Shown: positions 1 through 10,450, counted from the stretch's first letter. The stretch: 64,000 nt of DNA from Arcanobacterium bovis (GCF_004331995.1 NZ_SJDT01000003.1:186001-250000), one strand, 5' to 3'. The notes: generated by a model not told the origin, from the letters alone. Translations and numbers: made by a program.

Positions 1-329
1 TTTCCAAGCACTTGCATTGCTAATGCCACGTTATCGAAGACGTTCTTCTCCGAAAGCAGGCGGAAATCTTGGAAAACGTAACCGATTTGCCGGCGCAAAA
101 ACGGCACTCGACGTGCAGAAACACCAGCGAGATCTTTGCCAAGCACAAAAACTTTGCCCGAGGTCGGAGCCGTCTCTGCAGAAATCAACGACAGCATTGT
201 TGATTTTCCCGATCCAGATGCTCCCACGAGGAACACAAAGTCTCCGCGTTCGATGGTGAGAGACACTTGATCGAGCGCAGGGGCAGCCCCCTTCGCATAA
301 AGTTTTGTAACGTTTTCAAAATTGATCAT
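1..329 (-). CDS. ftsE: Cell-division ABC transporter ATPase FtsE (5' part, cut by window edge)
   Basis: The reverse strand from 329 reads MINFENVTKLYAKGAAPALD and continues open to base 1, so the C-terminal half lies outside the window. The Walker A motif GASGSGKST and the Q-loop segment IGYVFQDFRLL are visible. FtsE is the cytoplasmic ATPase that works with the membrane protein FtsX to control peptidoglycan hydrolases at the septum. It follows prfB on the same strand, the usual actinobacterial prfB-ftsE-ftsX order, which favours FtsE over a generic lipoprotein-release ATPase. The 173-bp gap to prfB is AT-rich and may hold its own promoter. Confidence 0.85.
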   Translation of the reverse strand, partial: MINFENVTKLYAKGAAPALDQVSLTIERGDFVFLVGASGSGKSTMLSLISAETAPTSGKVFVLGKDLAGVSARRVPFLRRQIGYVFQDFRLLSEKNVFDNVALAMQVLG

Positions 330-502
330 CAGTTTTCACGCCCTAGCAATGGGTATTTGTCAATAGTTACCCTATTGTTATTTATTTTGGACGGAAAAAG
401 GCGCGCCGATACGTATAGCAAAAAACGCATATACCGCATCACATCACAATTTTGACTTAGGCTTCTTCTGCGGATCCGACAACGCCAGCGCAGGCAGGAA
501 TA

Positions 503-1633
503 TTATTGCTCTTGTGCGAGTTGCCCATGACGCCAACGGATGCCCGCGTCAATGAAACCGTCAAGATCGCCGTCGAACACAGAATCCGTGTTGCCCACTT
601 CGTAGTTCGTACGCAGGTCTTTCACCATCTGATAAGGGTGCAAGACGTAGGAGCGCATCTGATCGCCCCACGAAGCCTTGACATCGCCAGCTAGTTCCTT
701 CTTTTTTGCCTGCTCTTCTTCGTGGCGCAGTTGCAAAAGGCGAGACTGCAACACTCGCAAGGCAGACGCACGGTTTTGGATCTGCGATTTTTCATCCTGC
801 ATCGACACCACGATGCCGGTAGGGATATGGGTCATACGCACTGCGGAGTCCGTAGTATTCACCGACTGTCCGCCCGGTCCAGAGGAACGGAACACGTCGA
901 TTTTGAGTTCCGATTCCGGAATTTCAATGTGATCGGTCGTTTCGATCAGCGGAATAACTTCGACGGCGGCGAAGGACGTTTGGCGTCGTCCCTGGTTATC
1001 GAACGGCGAGATACGCACGAGACGATGCGTGCCCGCCTCAACGGAAAGCGTTCCGTAGGCATAAGGTGCCGAGACTTCAAACGTTGTGGATTTGATACCC
1101 GCTTCTTCAGCGTAGGAGGTGTCCATCACTTTGGTGGCGTAGCCATGACGCTCCGCCCAGCGCAAGTACATACGTTGCAACATTTGCGCCCAATCCGCCG
1201 CGTCCACGCCGCCAGCTCCCGAACGAATAGTGACGACGGCGTTTCGCTCGTCGTATTCTCCAGAAAGGAGCGTTTTCACTTCAAGGTCAGCTAGGGAAGC
1301 TGAAACTTTGGCGAGTTCTTCGTCCGCTTCGGCGAAAAGTTCTGCGCCGGCGTCGGCATCGGTGACCGATTCCTCTTGTGCCATTTCGACGAGAGTTTCG
1401 ATGTCCTCAATGCGTGACTTCATCTGTTCAACTTTTTCCAGCACCGATTTCGCATGAGAGAGCTTGGAGGTTACGGCTTGAGCGGCTTCTGGATCATTCC
1501 AGAGCTCAGGGTTCGAGGATTCTTCAGTGAGTTTTTCAATGAGCTCGGTAAGTTTAGGTACGTCAGTTACCGCCTCGATCTGCGTATAGGTTCGGCGGAG
1601 CTTATCAATTTCAACGTTATAATCAGTGGCCAC
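503..1633 (-). CDS. prfB: Peptide chain release factor 2
   Basis: The 376-residue product releases the finished peptide at UGA and UAA codons on the ribosome. The codon-recognition tripeptide SPF sits at residues 209-211 and the peptidyl-transferase GGQ motif at 254-256 (context [18 protein letters not shown]). Length and domain order are those of RF2. The reading frame is continuous from a GTG start, so the programmed +1 frameshift with internal UGA used by many bacteria is absent; many actinobacterial prfB genes also lack it. No clear Shine-Dalgarno sequence precedes the GTG, so the message may be leaderless or start slightly elsewhere. ftsE follows on the same strand. Confidence 0.96.
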   Translation of the reverse strand: MATDYNVEIDKLRRTYTQIEAVTDVPKLTELIEKLTEESSNPELWNDPEAAQAVTSKLSHAKSVLEKVEQMKSRIEDIETLVEMAQEESVTDADAGAELFAEADEELAKVSASLADLEVKTLLSGEYDERNAVVTIRSGAGGVDAADWAQMLQRMYLRWAERHGYATKVMDTSYAEEAGIKSTTFEVSAPYAYGTLSVEAGTHRLVRISPFDNQGRRQTSFAAVEVIPLIETTDHIEIPESELKIDVFRSSGPGGQSVNTTDSAVRMTHIPTGIVVSMQDEKSQIQNRASALRVLQSRLLQLRHEEEQAKKKELAGDVKASWGDQMRSYVLHPYQMVKDLRTNYEVGNTDSVFDGDLDGFIDAGIRWRHGQLAQEQ

Positions 1634-2001
1634 GATTCAATAGTCTACTTCATTGATTGCGATTGCTCTGCAAGGAAGGCCGTGAAAGCGCTTACGCCTT
1701 GGCTGGCACGTTTGCTGAGCGCCGAGCCTGTCAGAAATATTTGCGCCTGTCACGCTTTTTCTGAACATCTGCGATACCTGACCCAGATGCGAATGAACAG
1801 ATACAGTACTAATCCATATGCGAGGAACAGGGGATTTTGCCGACCCCGACCAATTCGCCAGCGAACGTGGCGATTCTGCACGCGAGACCAGGGACCTTTT
1901 GAGCCCTGAAAGAATCACAAAGATAGGGTGTGATCCGAGCATTACAGGCCTGTGCGGAGTGTGAAATGTTATTTTTGTTCATTTCTCGATAACTTTGAGA
2001 T
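1634..2001. other. Intergenic region between prfB and the phosphotransferase gene
   Basis: This 368-bp divergent region must hold the promoters of prfB (leftward) and of the GTG-started gene at 2002 (rightward). No tRNA, repeat or hairpin stands out. A plus-strand frame at 1818-1964 would encode 48 residues (beginning MRGTGDFADPDQ, ending DPSITGLCGV) but has no ribosome binding site. A minus-strand frame at 1637-1942 (101 codons) is Ser/Arg-rich and looks non-coding. I do not support either as a gene. Confidence 0.4.
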
Positions 2002-3021
2002 GTGAAAGTTACGCCTCTTCATCTTGCAGCTCTTGCCGTCGTTGCTGTTGACGGTCTACGTCCCGTGGGAACGCGCGAACCTATTATGCGCACTTCTGAC
2101 TTCTACTACACGGGTGTGCTTGATGAATCTGGTAAACGCTGGGTGGTGAAGTACCCTCTTCACGCGCATGCTGGAACGACTCTTGAAGCCGAGGCTGCGC
2201 TTGCGCATTCCTTATTGCAAGAGCTGCGATCAGGAAATCTCCCTTTTGATGTACTTCGACCAGCTGGCTTTGCTCCGATGACGCACGGTCGGGCACTAGT
2301 TTATCCCGCGCCCTTGGGCAAGATGCGTTCTTTCGATGAGATTTCTCCAGCCGCAGCACATGAGCTGGGCAGAACCTTGGCCTCGATCCACTCCCTCGAC
2401 ACTGTGGTGGTAGATCGAGCCGGACTTCCGCATTATGATCCGTACACTTGGCGTACCCGTTTGCTCACCGAGTTACGTGAAGCCGACAAAGTGGCGACGA
2501 TCCCTGTTGTGCTGCGTAAGCGCTGGGAGCACGCTTTGGAAAACGAGCTACTGTGGGATTTCGTGCCTACAGTTATTCACGGTGACGTTGCTGAAGAAAA
2601 CTTCTTATGGTCTGAGGGTGCAATTTCCTGCGTGCTCGGTTTTGGCGAATCGCAAGTTGGCGATCCTGCCTTGGACTTTGCTTCGCTTGTGTCGTCTCTT
2701 CCCGAAGACGAATTCGACGCAGTGTTTGAGTCATACCAGAACGCTTTGAATCATCGAGTTGATGAGAACTTCCTCAACCGTTCAATTCTCATGAGCGAAT
2801 TGGCACTATTGCGTTGGTTGCTCTTTGGCATTCGTATGCAGGATCAATCCATTATCGATGATGCAACACAGATGCTCAATGATCTCGCTGCCGATATTGA
2901 AGCTGACCCAGAACTCTCCTTTGGCCCATCTTGGCAGGTAGATACATTGATGCCTGATGCTTCGGTAGATTCTGCTGAAGAAGCCTCATTCACTACTGAG
3001 ACTCCTGCATCAGCCGAATGA
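2002..3021 (+). CDS. APH-fold phosphotransferase-like protein
   Basis: The 339-residue protein has the aminoglycoside/choline-kinase (APH) fold signature HGDVAEENF, with the catalytic-base Asp195 and Asn200, and a downstream GDPALDF segment (221-225). The second metal-binding Asp, normally in a V-I-D-F/W-G motif, is replaced: the sequence reads VLGFGES, with Gly at 213. Similar G-for-D motifs occur, as I recall, in actinobacterial relatives encoded beside UvrD/RecB-type helicases, so this may be a family trait and not a mutation. The substrate is unknown; it should not be called a resistance gene. The start is GTG at 2002 with a weak ribosome binding site. The last ~45 residues are Ser/Glu-rich and low complexity. 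It converges on adnB 64 bp away. Confidence 0.75.
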   Translation: MKVTPLHLAALAVVAVDGLRPVGTREPIMRTSDFYYTGVLDESGKRWVVKYPLHAHAGTTLEAEAALAHSLLQELRSGNLPFDVLRPAGFAPMTHGRALVYPAPLGKMRSFDEISPAAAHELGRTLASIHSLDTVVVDRAGLPHYDPYTWRTRLLTELREADKVATIPVVLRKRWEHALENELLWDFVPTVIHGDVAEENFLWSEGAISCVLGFGESQVGDPALDFASLVSSLPEDEFDAVFESYQNALNHRVDENFLNRSILMSELALLRWLLFGIRMQDQSIIDDATQMLNDLAADIEADPELSFGPSWQVDTLMPDASVDSAEEASFTTETPASAE

Positions 3022-3085
3022 TCAAGCATTTGCACCGGCCGAGCAATCAAGCGTTAGTTTTCTTGAATATGGTGTTCTGCTTGCT

Positions 3086-6000
3086 TCAAATAAGCTGCTC
3101 TCCTTCCTTGATTTTCTGGGCTATTACTTCTTCAATCCTCTCGCGATCAAGGTTCTGCGCGTGCAGTTCGCGCAATTTCTGGTCGTCTTCTCCGAGGTAG
3201 TAAAAGCAGGCAGCAATCGAATCGAGTGGAACGTTATAAGCGTGCGACCACGCCAGACGGTACAGCTCAAGCTGGAACTGTCGTGAACTAATGTCTTTCG
3301 CACTTGGACGCCGCCCTGTCTTCCAATCGACGATAGTGATTGGTTTTTGCCCGTCAACCTGTGAAGTATCAAAGACTGCGTCAATAACACAGCGAATCGG
3401 TGTTGAAAGCAAGGAGATTTCCACTGCTTGTTCAATCGCTAATTGCGGTAACTGGGCAAAACGTGAGTTTTCAAAGCGTCCCAGTAGTTCTTTTATACGC
3501 GGCTCGTCGGCAAGAACGTCGTCATCAATTGGCATTTCTCCTGGATAAGCTACCGAATCGATATCTAAGGTACTCGGTGCACCAAAATATTGTGCAATTT
3601 TAGAATGCACGTCCGTTCCGATTCGCGCTGCACGAAGTGGCTTTCGGGGTATCGGGCGTATCTGATCCATGAGAAATTCTCGTGGATCATTCAACAGGGA
3701 TACGATTCCCGAAGCAGTCAAATGTTCAGAGTCAAAACCTGCCGCAGAATTCTCTGCTTCTTTTTCTGCAATCAGAAGTTCAATAACTTTTTCTGTTTCG
3801 TCAAGGCTACGTGCGAGTGCAGTCATGTTGATATTGGCAGTTTGATCAATTGCCGGTTGAGAGTCAAGGCGGCGGTCCACATCGCGCGGCCACATGATTT
3901 CATCGTTGTTCTGGGAACTCATGCTTGATCCGTCATCAGCTGGAACAAGTGGCTGTGCCCAACTCAGGAATTCTTCAACGGTATCAAAGGACTGCTCATA
4001 GATGCCCGGATCTAGCTGAGCTTTCGGAGTAAAAATGATCTGCCCTGTTCTGGCTTGGGCACGATACATGTCGTCTAGATACACGCTTGGTGTAACAGAT
4101 GTTTTCTCAAGAGACTGTTCTTCGGACGCACGCTCAATATTTGCATCGTAAGCTTGCTTGACTTTCTCCAGATCCTTGAAGTCGTAGCTACCAAGTATCA
4201 GATAGGATTTTGGCCGTGTGAATGCAACGTACGCCAGACGTCGAGTTTCATCTGACTCGTACTCAGGAAGCATCCGATTATAATAATCGTGGAATATGCA
4301 GGCAGTTATTCCCTTGCGAAAATATGCTGAATTGCCGCTCTCCTTGATCATCGCCTCGTACGGGCTGTCTTTTAACATATCCTGCGCGGAGAAAATCGGG
4401 AGATATTTCCGATCGATTCGCAAAGGATAAGGAAATAGTTTGGTCTGCGAATGCCATGATTTAGGCCTTTCCACAGTATTTGAGAACTCGCCAGAAACAA
4501 GTTCTGGCACGGCAACAATGTCCCACTCCAAGCCTTTTGCGGCGTGAACCGTCAAGATTTGCACCACATTGGCTTGAGGCACTACCTCCTTGTGCAGCTC
4601 AAAAACAGGTATGTCTTGATCGCTCTCTTCTGATCCACCACGCTCTTTGTTCTCAACAGCATCAATCCACCGGCAAAAATCGCCAATTCCCAATTGGGGA
4701 TTGTTGTTGGCAAAATCGGAAGCTAGATCAACAAATTGTGTAAATGCAGATTTGAGCCGCTTAGCTCCCCTATATCGTGCTTCCACGAGAGTATAAAGGT
4801 TCAACGCATCAATAACTTTCAACACCAACTCGGGTAGGTGCAAGTTTATGTATGAGCGTATATCTTTAAGCGTTGCGGCAACTTCCATGATCCGTCTAGC
4901 TCCAGCTTGTGACATTCCGAACTCTGCAAGCTGATCAGCGGATTCGAGATAAGAAATCGCTTCGATAAGGTTGAGCTGTAACGCACGTGGGTACTGCCCG
5001 TGGCGGTCGTTCCCAAGAAGATTCATCTCCTGCTCTTTGCGTAATTTGTACGCAAAATCGGAGAGAATTCGCAGGTCGCGTGCTCCTATGGCGTAGTAAT
5101 TCAAAACCACCATAAGGGCATCATTACGTGCCGGCGTTGAAATAAGCGTGAGTATTGCACGTAGCAATCGGATCTCCGGCAACGAAATAATTTGTTCGCC
5201 ACCAATGACTTCATAATTGAGTCCGTGCTCTTCAAGCGCCGCAATAACATCCGGCACAAATTTATGTTTCCGTAGCAATATAGCTGCTGAAAGACCATTT
5301 GATTTTGCCCGCAACGATGATGTTTCGCCTTGTGCATTGCAGTTAAAAATTTCAGCAATCTGCTGTGCAATACTGCGGTAAGAATCTTCACGCAGGTGCC
5401 TATGCACATGGATCACGGACCCGTCTTTGGCAACAGGTGACGGTTGGAGTTGTTGGAGTTTTAGCGACGAAGATACCGGCGGAACCGCAGGAATTTTACG
5501 CCATGGCCGCTCAAACTCGGCATCGTCAAGATCATCAATCTGCTCCGACGAGTGCCGATCGTCAAAATCGCTCGTAATGACGTTAGCCGCATGAAGAATA
5601 CTGCGTGAGTTACGAAATGCCACCGAAAGGCTCAGTGTATTCTCCCCGCTCACCGCAAATTTTTCTCTGAAATCAGCCAAAGCATTCGCACTCGCGCCAC
5701 GCCATCCATAAATTGCTTGATTTGGATCGCCCACTGCACACACAGATTCGGCACCAAGGAATGCAGCAGCAATAAATTCAGCTTGATTGATTGAGGTATC
5801 TTGATATTCGTCTAGCAAAATCAGTCGGTATTTTGCGCGTAGCTCTTCTCCGATCTGTGGCACCTTTTTGAGAATACGCGTAGCCCACTCCACTTGATCG
5901 GCATATTCTATCAAGGAATTCGCCTTTTTATAATCAAAATATGCTTCAACAACATCAACAATCGCTGCACGTTGTTGTAAAGGTTTGATTGCCTTTTTTA

Positions 6001-6769
6001 ACTGCGTAAACCCTTCCGTAGCCTCTGTACCTTTAAATGGCATTTTTACAAGACGCATCCCACCATCGATATCCTCAATTGCTTGAGATTCATTGAGGAA
6101 AAAACTACGTACTTCATCAAGGCTACATTTGTTGTCGATGATCGCGGCAGCCATAGACAGCGCCGTATCAACTATTGAGGATTCCGCCAAATCGAAATCT
6201 CCGAGATTGTTCTGATCGGCTCCCCAGTTCGCCACAATTGACTGCATAATCTGCCACCGCTCACCGTCAGTAATGAGACGTGCACGGGGATCTTCCCCGA
6301 TAAGCATGGCATACGACATCGCAATCTCGGATGCAAAGGAGTTATATGTAGAAATCGTTGGTCGCTCAAACTCCTTGTGTGCAAAGCTAGCTTGTTCCAA
6401 GGAATATTCGAGATCGCTCACTGATTCGCCACCAACTGCGGCATCACTATAATCGCTGCTGGTTACCCGAAATCCCGCCTGCTGCTCAGGAAATTTACGT
6501 TGCACTTTGCGCACATATGAATCCACTCGTTCGCTTAGCTCACCAGCCGCTTTTTTGGTGAAGGTCAAGCCCAGAACTTCCTGTGGGGTGACATTCTTTG
6601 CCGCGATATGCCAAGCAATGCGCTGGCTCATTGTGGCAGTTTTTCCAGCGCCAGCGCCAGCGAGCACAAGAATCGTTGGGGCGGTAGAACGAATCACCTC
6701 TTCTTGTTCTTGCGTGGGCGGAAAATCGAAGATTTCAATAAAGTCTTCGTAGGCGATTTCAGAACTCAT
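3086..6769 (-). CDS. adnB: AdnB-like UvrD-family helicase with C-terminal RecB-type nuclease
   Basis: The 1227-residue protein is the motor-nuclease subunit of the actinobacterial AdnAB complex, which resects double-strand breaks. N-terminal SF1A helicase motifs include Q motif PPTQEQ, Walker A GAGAGKT (38-44), motif Ia LTFTKKAAGEL, motif II LLDEYQDT, motif III GDPNQAIYGWRG, and the later motif HAAKGLEWDIV. The C-terminal PD-(D/E)XK nuclease shows VIDAVFDT and IVDWKTGRRPS followed by QLELYRLAW. All helicase and nuclease residues I can recognise are intact. Its ATG overlaps the adnA stop by 4 bp (ATGA), so the two are translationally coupled. At 1227 residues it is somewhat longer than the mycobacterial protein as I recall it. 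Confidence 0.9.
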   Translation of the reverse strand: MSSEIAYEDFIEIFDFPPTQEQEEVIRSTAPTILVLAGAGAGKTATMSQRIAWHIAAKNVTPQEVLGLTFTKKAAGELSERVDSYVRKVQRKFPEQQAGFRVTSSDYSDAAVGGESVSDLEYSLEQASFAHKEFERPTISTYNSFASEIAMSYAMLIGEDPRARLITDGERWQIMQSIVANWGADQNNLGDFDLAESSIVDTALSMAAAIIDNKCSLDEVRSFFLNESQAIEDIDGGMRLVKMPFKGTEATEGFTQLKKAIKPLQQRAAIVDVVEAYFDYKKANSLIEYADQVEWATRILKKVPQIGEELRAKYRLILLDEYQDTSINQAEFIAAAFLGAESVCAVGDPNQAIYGWRGASANALADFREKFAVSGENTLSLSVAFRNSRSILHAANVITSDFDDRHSSEQIDDLDDAEFERPWRKIPAVPPVSSSLKLQQLQPSPVAKDGSVIHVHRHLREDSYRSIAQQIAEIFNCNAQGETSSLRAKSNGLSAAILLRKHKFVPDVIAALEEHGLNYEVIGGEQIISLPEIRLLRAILTLISTPARNDALMVVLNYYAIGARDLRILSDFAYKLRKEQEMNLLGNDRHGQYPRALQLNLIEAISYLESADQLAEFGMSQAGARRIMEVAATLKDIRSYINLHLPELVLKVIDALNLYTLVEARYRGAKRLKSAFTQFVDLASDFANNNPQLGIGDFCRWIDAVENKERGGSEESDQDIPVFELHKEVVPQANVVQILTVHAAKGLEWDIVAVPELVSGEFSNTVERPKSWHSQTKLFPYPLRIDRKYLPIFSAQDMLKDSPYEAMIKESGNSAYFRKGITACIFHDYYNRMLPEYESDETRRLAYVAFTRPKSYLILGSYDFKDLEKVKQAYDANIERASEEQSLEKTSVTPSVYLDDMYRAQARTGQIIFTPKAQLDPGIYEQSFDTVEEFLSWAQPLVPADDGSSMSSQNNDEIMWPRDVDRRLDSQPAIDQTANINMTALARSLDETEKVIELLIAEKEAENSAAGFDSEHLTASGIVSLLNDPREFLMDQIRPIPRKPLRAARIGTDVHSKIAQYFGAPSTLDIDSVAYPGEMPIDDDVLADEPRIKELLGRFENSRFAQLPQLAIEQAVEISLLSTPIRCVIDAVFDTSQVDGQKPITIVDWKTGRRPSAKDISSRQFQLELYRLAWSHAYNVPLDSIAACFYYLGEDDQKLRELHAQNLDRERIEEVIAQKIKEGEQLI

Positions 6770-9700
6770 GAAAACACTCTCTTTCCCTCAAGTGCTGGGC
6801 AAATCCCTTGATAATCGCAGTTACCACAAAACTCTCCGAGACGAGCCGGAAAATCTGGACCGCGTTGGAGTCGCGCAACCGTTTCTACATTCTGTTCTGC
6901 GAGTTGAAGCATTTCTTCGTTCGCAGCTTCTTGGATAGGAAATGTCTTCCGAGCTGAGCCGAGGAAAATCAACTGAGCCTTGTCCACTTCGCTCGGTGGA
7001 CGATCAGCATCTTGACCCGCAATCGCACCTTTGTTTACGAGCCATTGATAAGTGAGCAACTGTGGATGCACAGAAACTTCGGCTTTGGTGGGAACAGTTT
7101 TACCTGTCTTAAGATCAACAACACTAACTTTATGTGGAGAATCAGGGGAAAACTCGAGTCGGTCAATTCGCGCCCGCACCACAAAATCGTCCGCTTCGTA
7201 GAATGCCGGCACTTCCACCCGCACTTCGCTCGGCGCCTCAGATATGTGCTTTGCAAGATTACTGATCATCATCTCGGCACGGCTTCTCAAACGTTGGCTA
7301 CTAAGCAATTCATCATCCAGATCCAAAATATGCCAGTTGTCATCCATAGCTTGGCGCAACTCTTCTTCTGAGCCGTTGGGATGTTCTTCAGCAATCTTAT
7401 GAATCAAAGTTCCCAGATCAGCAGCCAGCATGTCTTCTGTCGACTGCGCCCCAATGCCACTGAGAAACTCGCGCATCGGACACCGAAGTACACCTTCTAC
7501 TTTCGAAGGCGAAATAATAGATTTGCCGTCGATAACCTCGGCATCGGTGCTCAAAGCCATCAGATCAACCCACGTATCAGAATCCGCTTCACGGAAACCC
7601 GAATCTTTCAAACGATCAAGGAGTACCTGGGCTCGTCCTGCCGTTTCTGAGTCGTTAAGCTGCGAAATCTGTCGCAACCTACCCACCACAGCATCAACAT
7701 GCGAGATTACTTCTTTGTCTCGCGTAACCGACGTAACCTCTAAATTCTCACTCCTGCACAGCCATTCAACGAAGCTAGAAGGCATAGAATCTGAGTTGCT
7801 TTCAAAAGCGATCGTCACAGTTTTCTTAGCACGCGACACTGCCTGTAGCAGCATACGAAGCTCGTCGTCTAAGACTTCGCTTTGCGATTGTTCCGCCACA
7901 ACAGTGCCACCCGATAGCACGGCCCCAACCACTACTGACACCAATTCAGGAACTCGGCTGATCGGATTTCGCAGCCGAGTGTTGGGCCATACACCTTGAT
8001 TGACTTCGGCAATCACCACATGATCCCACGATCTTCCAATCACGGACGACGGCGTTCCAAGCGACACCTCGTCGCCGCCCACACCAGTGCGCGCGATTGA
8101 GTCCTCCGGCAAATCTTGTAGCTCAATATCTTCAAGAAAACGGTCAATTCCTGCAAACTGTATTTTTCGGTCGTTCAAGCGCTGGGCTACTCGGAAGAGT
8201 TGAATCACCGCATCAAGATCTGCGTTGGCAACATCAGCCAGCACTCCTTGGCCCAAAGCATCAGCACGCCATTTCTCAGCAATACCAAGCGAGTTCCAAG
8301 CTTCCCACAGAACTTCATCGGCACTTCTTTCTGCGACTTTCGCCTTGCGGATACGCACAATCACATTGGCAATGTTTCCGATGCTCGAAATATTGCGCAA
8401 TACCTGATCGTTCGGGTTGCGCACGAGTTGCATCAGAACCTCTTGTTCAGTGCGAACACCGCCAGAATAGAGTTCCCACCCATGCAGTTCTCTGCGTATC
8501 TTGCGCAACTGAACCGAATCAATATCGGTGAGCCGTCCAGCTAATACCCGTTCAATGTCCGCAACCAAAATTTCGGCTGGATCGTCGAGAGCAAGGTGTA
8601 ATAAATCCAATAATGCACGCACTGCTGGCTGCTCCCGCAACGGAATTGCCGAGCTAATAGCCTCAACGGGAACACCCATTCGCACCAAAGCACGCCTGAT
8701 CGCACTATGAACACTGTGGGAACGGGTAATTATCGCCATCTCGCCATAGGGAACACCCTCATGGAGATGCAGACGCCGAAATTCGGCGCCGATTTCCTCC
8801 ATCTGCGCGGTAAAAGTCGCAGCAGCCAATAATGTGATAGGAGCTGCTGAATCACCGGCACATTCACCTTTCGCCTGCATATCCGTGCCAAGTTCACCAC
8901 AGATCTCCGCATGATGTTCAGCATTCATCTCAGCGCGTCGATGCTTCGCCACCCCCGCCACATGGATACCAGATTCGATTCGCCGCGCGAGTCTTCGCAA
9001 CTCCGAGTTACCTCGATAAACGCTGCTTAGAATCAGCTGCTGCGCGCCAATTCCCATATCGCGTTGAGCCCGCGAAAGCATGGTGGGTAATTGCGCTATT
9101 CCTCCTCGAAATCCTTGCACAGCCAAATCTGGATTGCCGAACACAACAACCGAAGCGCCGTCGTCTTGCAATTGATTCAATAGCTTGAGCACGCTCAACG
9201 TGGCGTTTTGAACGTCGTCAACAAACACCCAATCCCACCGCGGTTTTTCCACGGCTTTTCCCACTGTTTCGAGATGGACATCGTCCCAGGCGTGGAGCAC
9301 ACCTGCAGCATTACTCATGAGTCGAGCGTGATCGATACGATCTGGATTAGTAGAATGTGCGCTTGCCTGCGCGGCAAGAGCCCCTTCATAAGCAGCCATA
9401 ATTTGCGCGCCGCGAATCCATGCTGGTCGATTGTGCTTTTCGCCTAAATCACGCAGCTCATCTACCCCAAGACCGAGCTCCGCCGCACGAGTGATCAAAT
9501 CACGAAATTCGGCACGATAAGCTGGCAATTGCGCTGCGTCGTCGTCAACAAAGTCTAAATCCGCAACACTGAGCATGCCCTCATCAACAAGATCAAAGAT
9601 TTCTTTCAAAATCACATCTTGATCAGGACCCGAAATCAGCTGCGGCTCTAACCTTCCATGTAACTGCGCATATTCAGAAATAATTTTGAAGGCAAAAGCA

Positions 9701-9966
9701 TTAATAGATTGAACAGCGATAGCATCAGTAAGACCCCCAAGTGCAATCGACAAATCATTTCGCAACTGTGTTGCAGCGCGTCGATCCGGACTCAACACTG
9801 CAATCCGGGCGCGCGGATTTTCAGCAGCAACGTGCAACACTGCTCGCTTAAGAAGCTCCGTTTTGCCCGAACCTGGCGCACCGATAACCGAAAGCGCGCA
9901 CGGAGCTACGCAATTATCGAGCACCGCTTGCTGCGACTGATCGAATATGTGAGTCGTCATTGCCAA
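6766..9966 (-). CDS. adnA: AdnA-like helicase-nuclease subunit with Fe-S cysteines
   Basis: The 1066-residue partner of AdnB lies upstream of it in the same operon. Walker A is GAPGSGKT (29-36), but motif II reads VFVDDVQNA in place of DEXQD, which fits the vestigial motor known for mycobacterial AdnA. The C-terminus carries a RecB-family nuclease (VRARIDRLEF, VVDLKTGKTVP, QLLTYQWLV). Cysteines in RCPMREFL and CGNCDYQGICP look like the iron-sulfur staple seen in AddB/AdnA nucleases. The start follows GGAGGTTGGCA, a good ribosome binding site. A 200-bp divergent region separates it from the DUF3107 gene, a neighbourhood similar to that of mycobacterial adnAB. Confidence 0.9.
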   Translation of the reverse strand: MAMTTHIFDQSQQAVLDNCVAPCALSVIGAPGSGKTELLKRAVLHVAAENPRARIAVLSPDRRAATQLRNDLSIALGGLTDAIAVQSINAFAFKIISEYAQLHGRLEPQLISGPDQDVILKEIFDLVDEGMLSVADLDFVDDDAAQLPAYRAEFRDLITRAAELGLGVDELRDLGEKHNRPAWIRGAQIMAAYEGALAAQASAHSTNPDRIDHARLMSNAAGVLHAWDDVHLETVGKAVEKPRWDWVFVDDVQNATLSVLKLLNQLQDDGASVVVFGNPDLAVQGFRGGIAQLPTMLSRAQRDMGIGAQQLILSSVYRGNSELRRLARRIESGIHVAGVAKHRRAEMNAEHHAEICGELGTDMQAKGECAGDSAAPITLLAAATFTAQMEEIGAEFRRLHLHEGVPYGEMAIITRSHSVHSAIRRALVRMGVPVEAISSAIPLREQPAVRALLDLLHLALDDPAEILVADIERVLAGRLTDIDSVQLRKIRRELHGWELYSGGVRTEQEVLMQLVRNPNDQVLRNISSIGNIANVIVRIRKAKVAERSADEVLWEAWNSLGIAEKWRADALGQGVLADVANADLDAVIQLFRVAQRLNDRKIQFAGIDRFLEDIELQDLPEDSIARTGVGGDEVSLGTPSSVIGRSWDHVVIAEVNQGVWPNTRLRNPISRVPELVSVVVGAVLSGGTVVAEQSQSEVLDDELRMLLQAVSRAKKTVTIAFESNSDSMPSSFVEWLCRSENLEVTSVTRDKEVISHVDAVVGRLRQISQLNDSETAGRAQVLLDRLKDSGFREADSDTWVDLMALSTDAEVIDGKSIISPSKVEGVLRCPMREFLSGIGAQSTEDMLAADLGTLIHKIAEEHPNGSEEELRQAMDDNWHILDLDDELLSSQRLRSRAEMMISNLAKHISEAPSEVRVEVPAFYEADDFVVRARIDRLEFSPDSPHKVSVVDLKTGKTVPTKAEVSVHPQLLTYQWLVNKGAIAGQDADRPPSEVDKAQLIFLGSARKTFPIQEAANEEMLQLAEQNVETVARLQRGPDFPARLGEFCGNCDYQGICPALEGKRVFS

Positions 9967-10167
9967 CCTCCAGATTTCTTACTGTTAATAGAGTATCGGA
10001 AGCCTCCCGCCAATTTCCGTTGCCGCGCACTCCGTCCAGTTCCTCCAGCAACGAAATCACCGCCAACGCGTTATCGAACATGCACCTAAACAGGTTAAAA
10101 TAGGGTCAGAATTAATACGTACTAGGATTTCGCCGCGACGCGATCATCCAAAACCAAAGGAACAACT

Positions 10168-10392
10168 ATGGAAATCACCATTGGCATTCGAGATGCAGTT
10201 TCCCCAGTAAACCTCGACGTTGATATGTCCGCCGACGAGCTCATGAACCTGATCACGTCCTCCCTTGAATCCAACTCGCCAGTTAAACTCGACGGTAGCG
10301 ATGGCACGATTCTTTTCGTACCTGCAGCGTCGTTCGGATACGTCCGCATCGCTAAAGAAGAACAGCGTCGCGTCGGATTCGGTTTCGTCTAA
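10168..10392 (+). CDS. DUF3107 family small protein
   Basis: The 74-residue protein begins MEITIGIRDAVSPVNLDVDM and ends RVGFGF, the pattern of the actinobacterial DUF3107 family, whose function is unknown. The start is supported by AAAGGA seven bases upstream. A TTAAAAT box near 10099 is a reasonable -10 element. DUF3107, a RhlE-like RNA helicase and AdnAB lie near each other in mycobacteria too, so the setting supports the call. It has no cysteine, signal peptide or membrane segment. Confidence 0.88.
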   Translation: MEITIGIRDAVSPVNLDVDMSADELMNLITSSLESNSPVKLDGSDGTILFVPAASFGYVRIAKEEQRRVGFGFV

Positions 10393-10450
10393 AGACTCCA
10401 GATCTGCCCTATACAGGCGAAATATCATTTCCGGCACACTTAGCAAGCTC

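Noticed and set aside
503-1633. Programmed +1 frameshift in prfB
   Set aside because: The frame is continuous with no internal UGA near codon 25, so none is needed.
1818-1964. 48-codon plus-strand frame ending DPSITGLCGV, loosely reminiscent of the RuvC N-terminus
   Set aside because: No ribosome binding site, no downstream continuation, and the resemblance covers about a dozen residues only.
2002-3021. Antibiotic-resistance phosphotransferase
   Set aside because: Only the general APH fold is visible and a metal ligand is replaced; the setting beside adnAB does not suggest resistance.
10265-10450. N-terminal extension of the MobA-like protein
   Set aside because: It overlaps DUF3107 out of frame, is Ser/Arg-rich, and precedes the normal start of the family fold.
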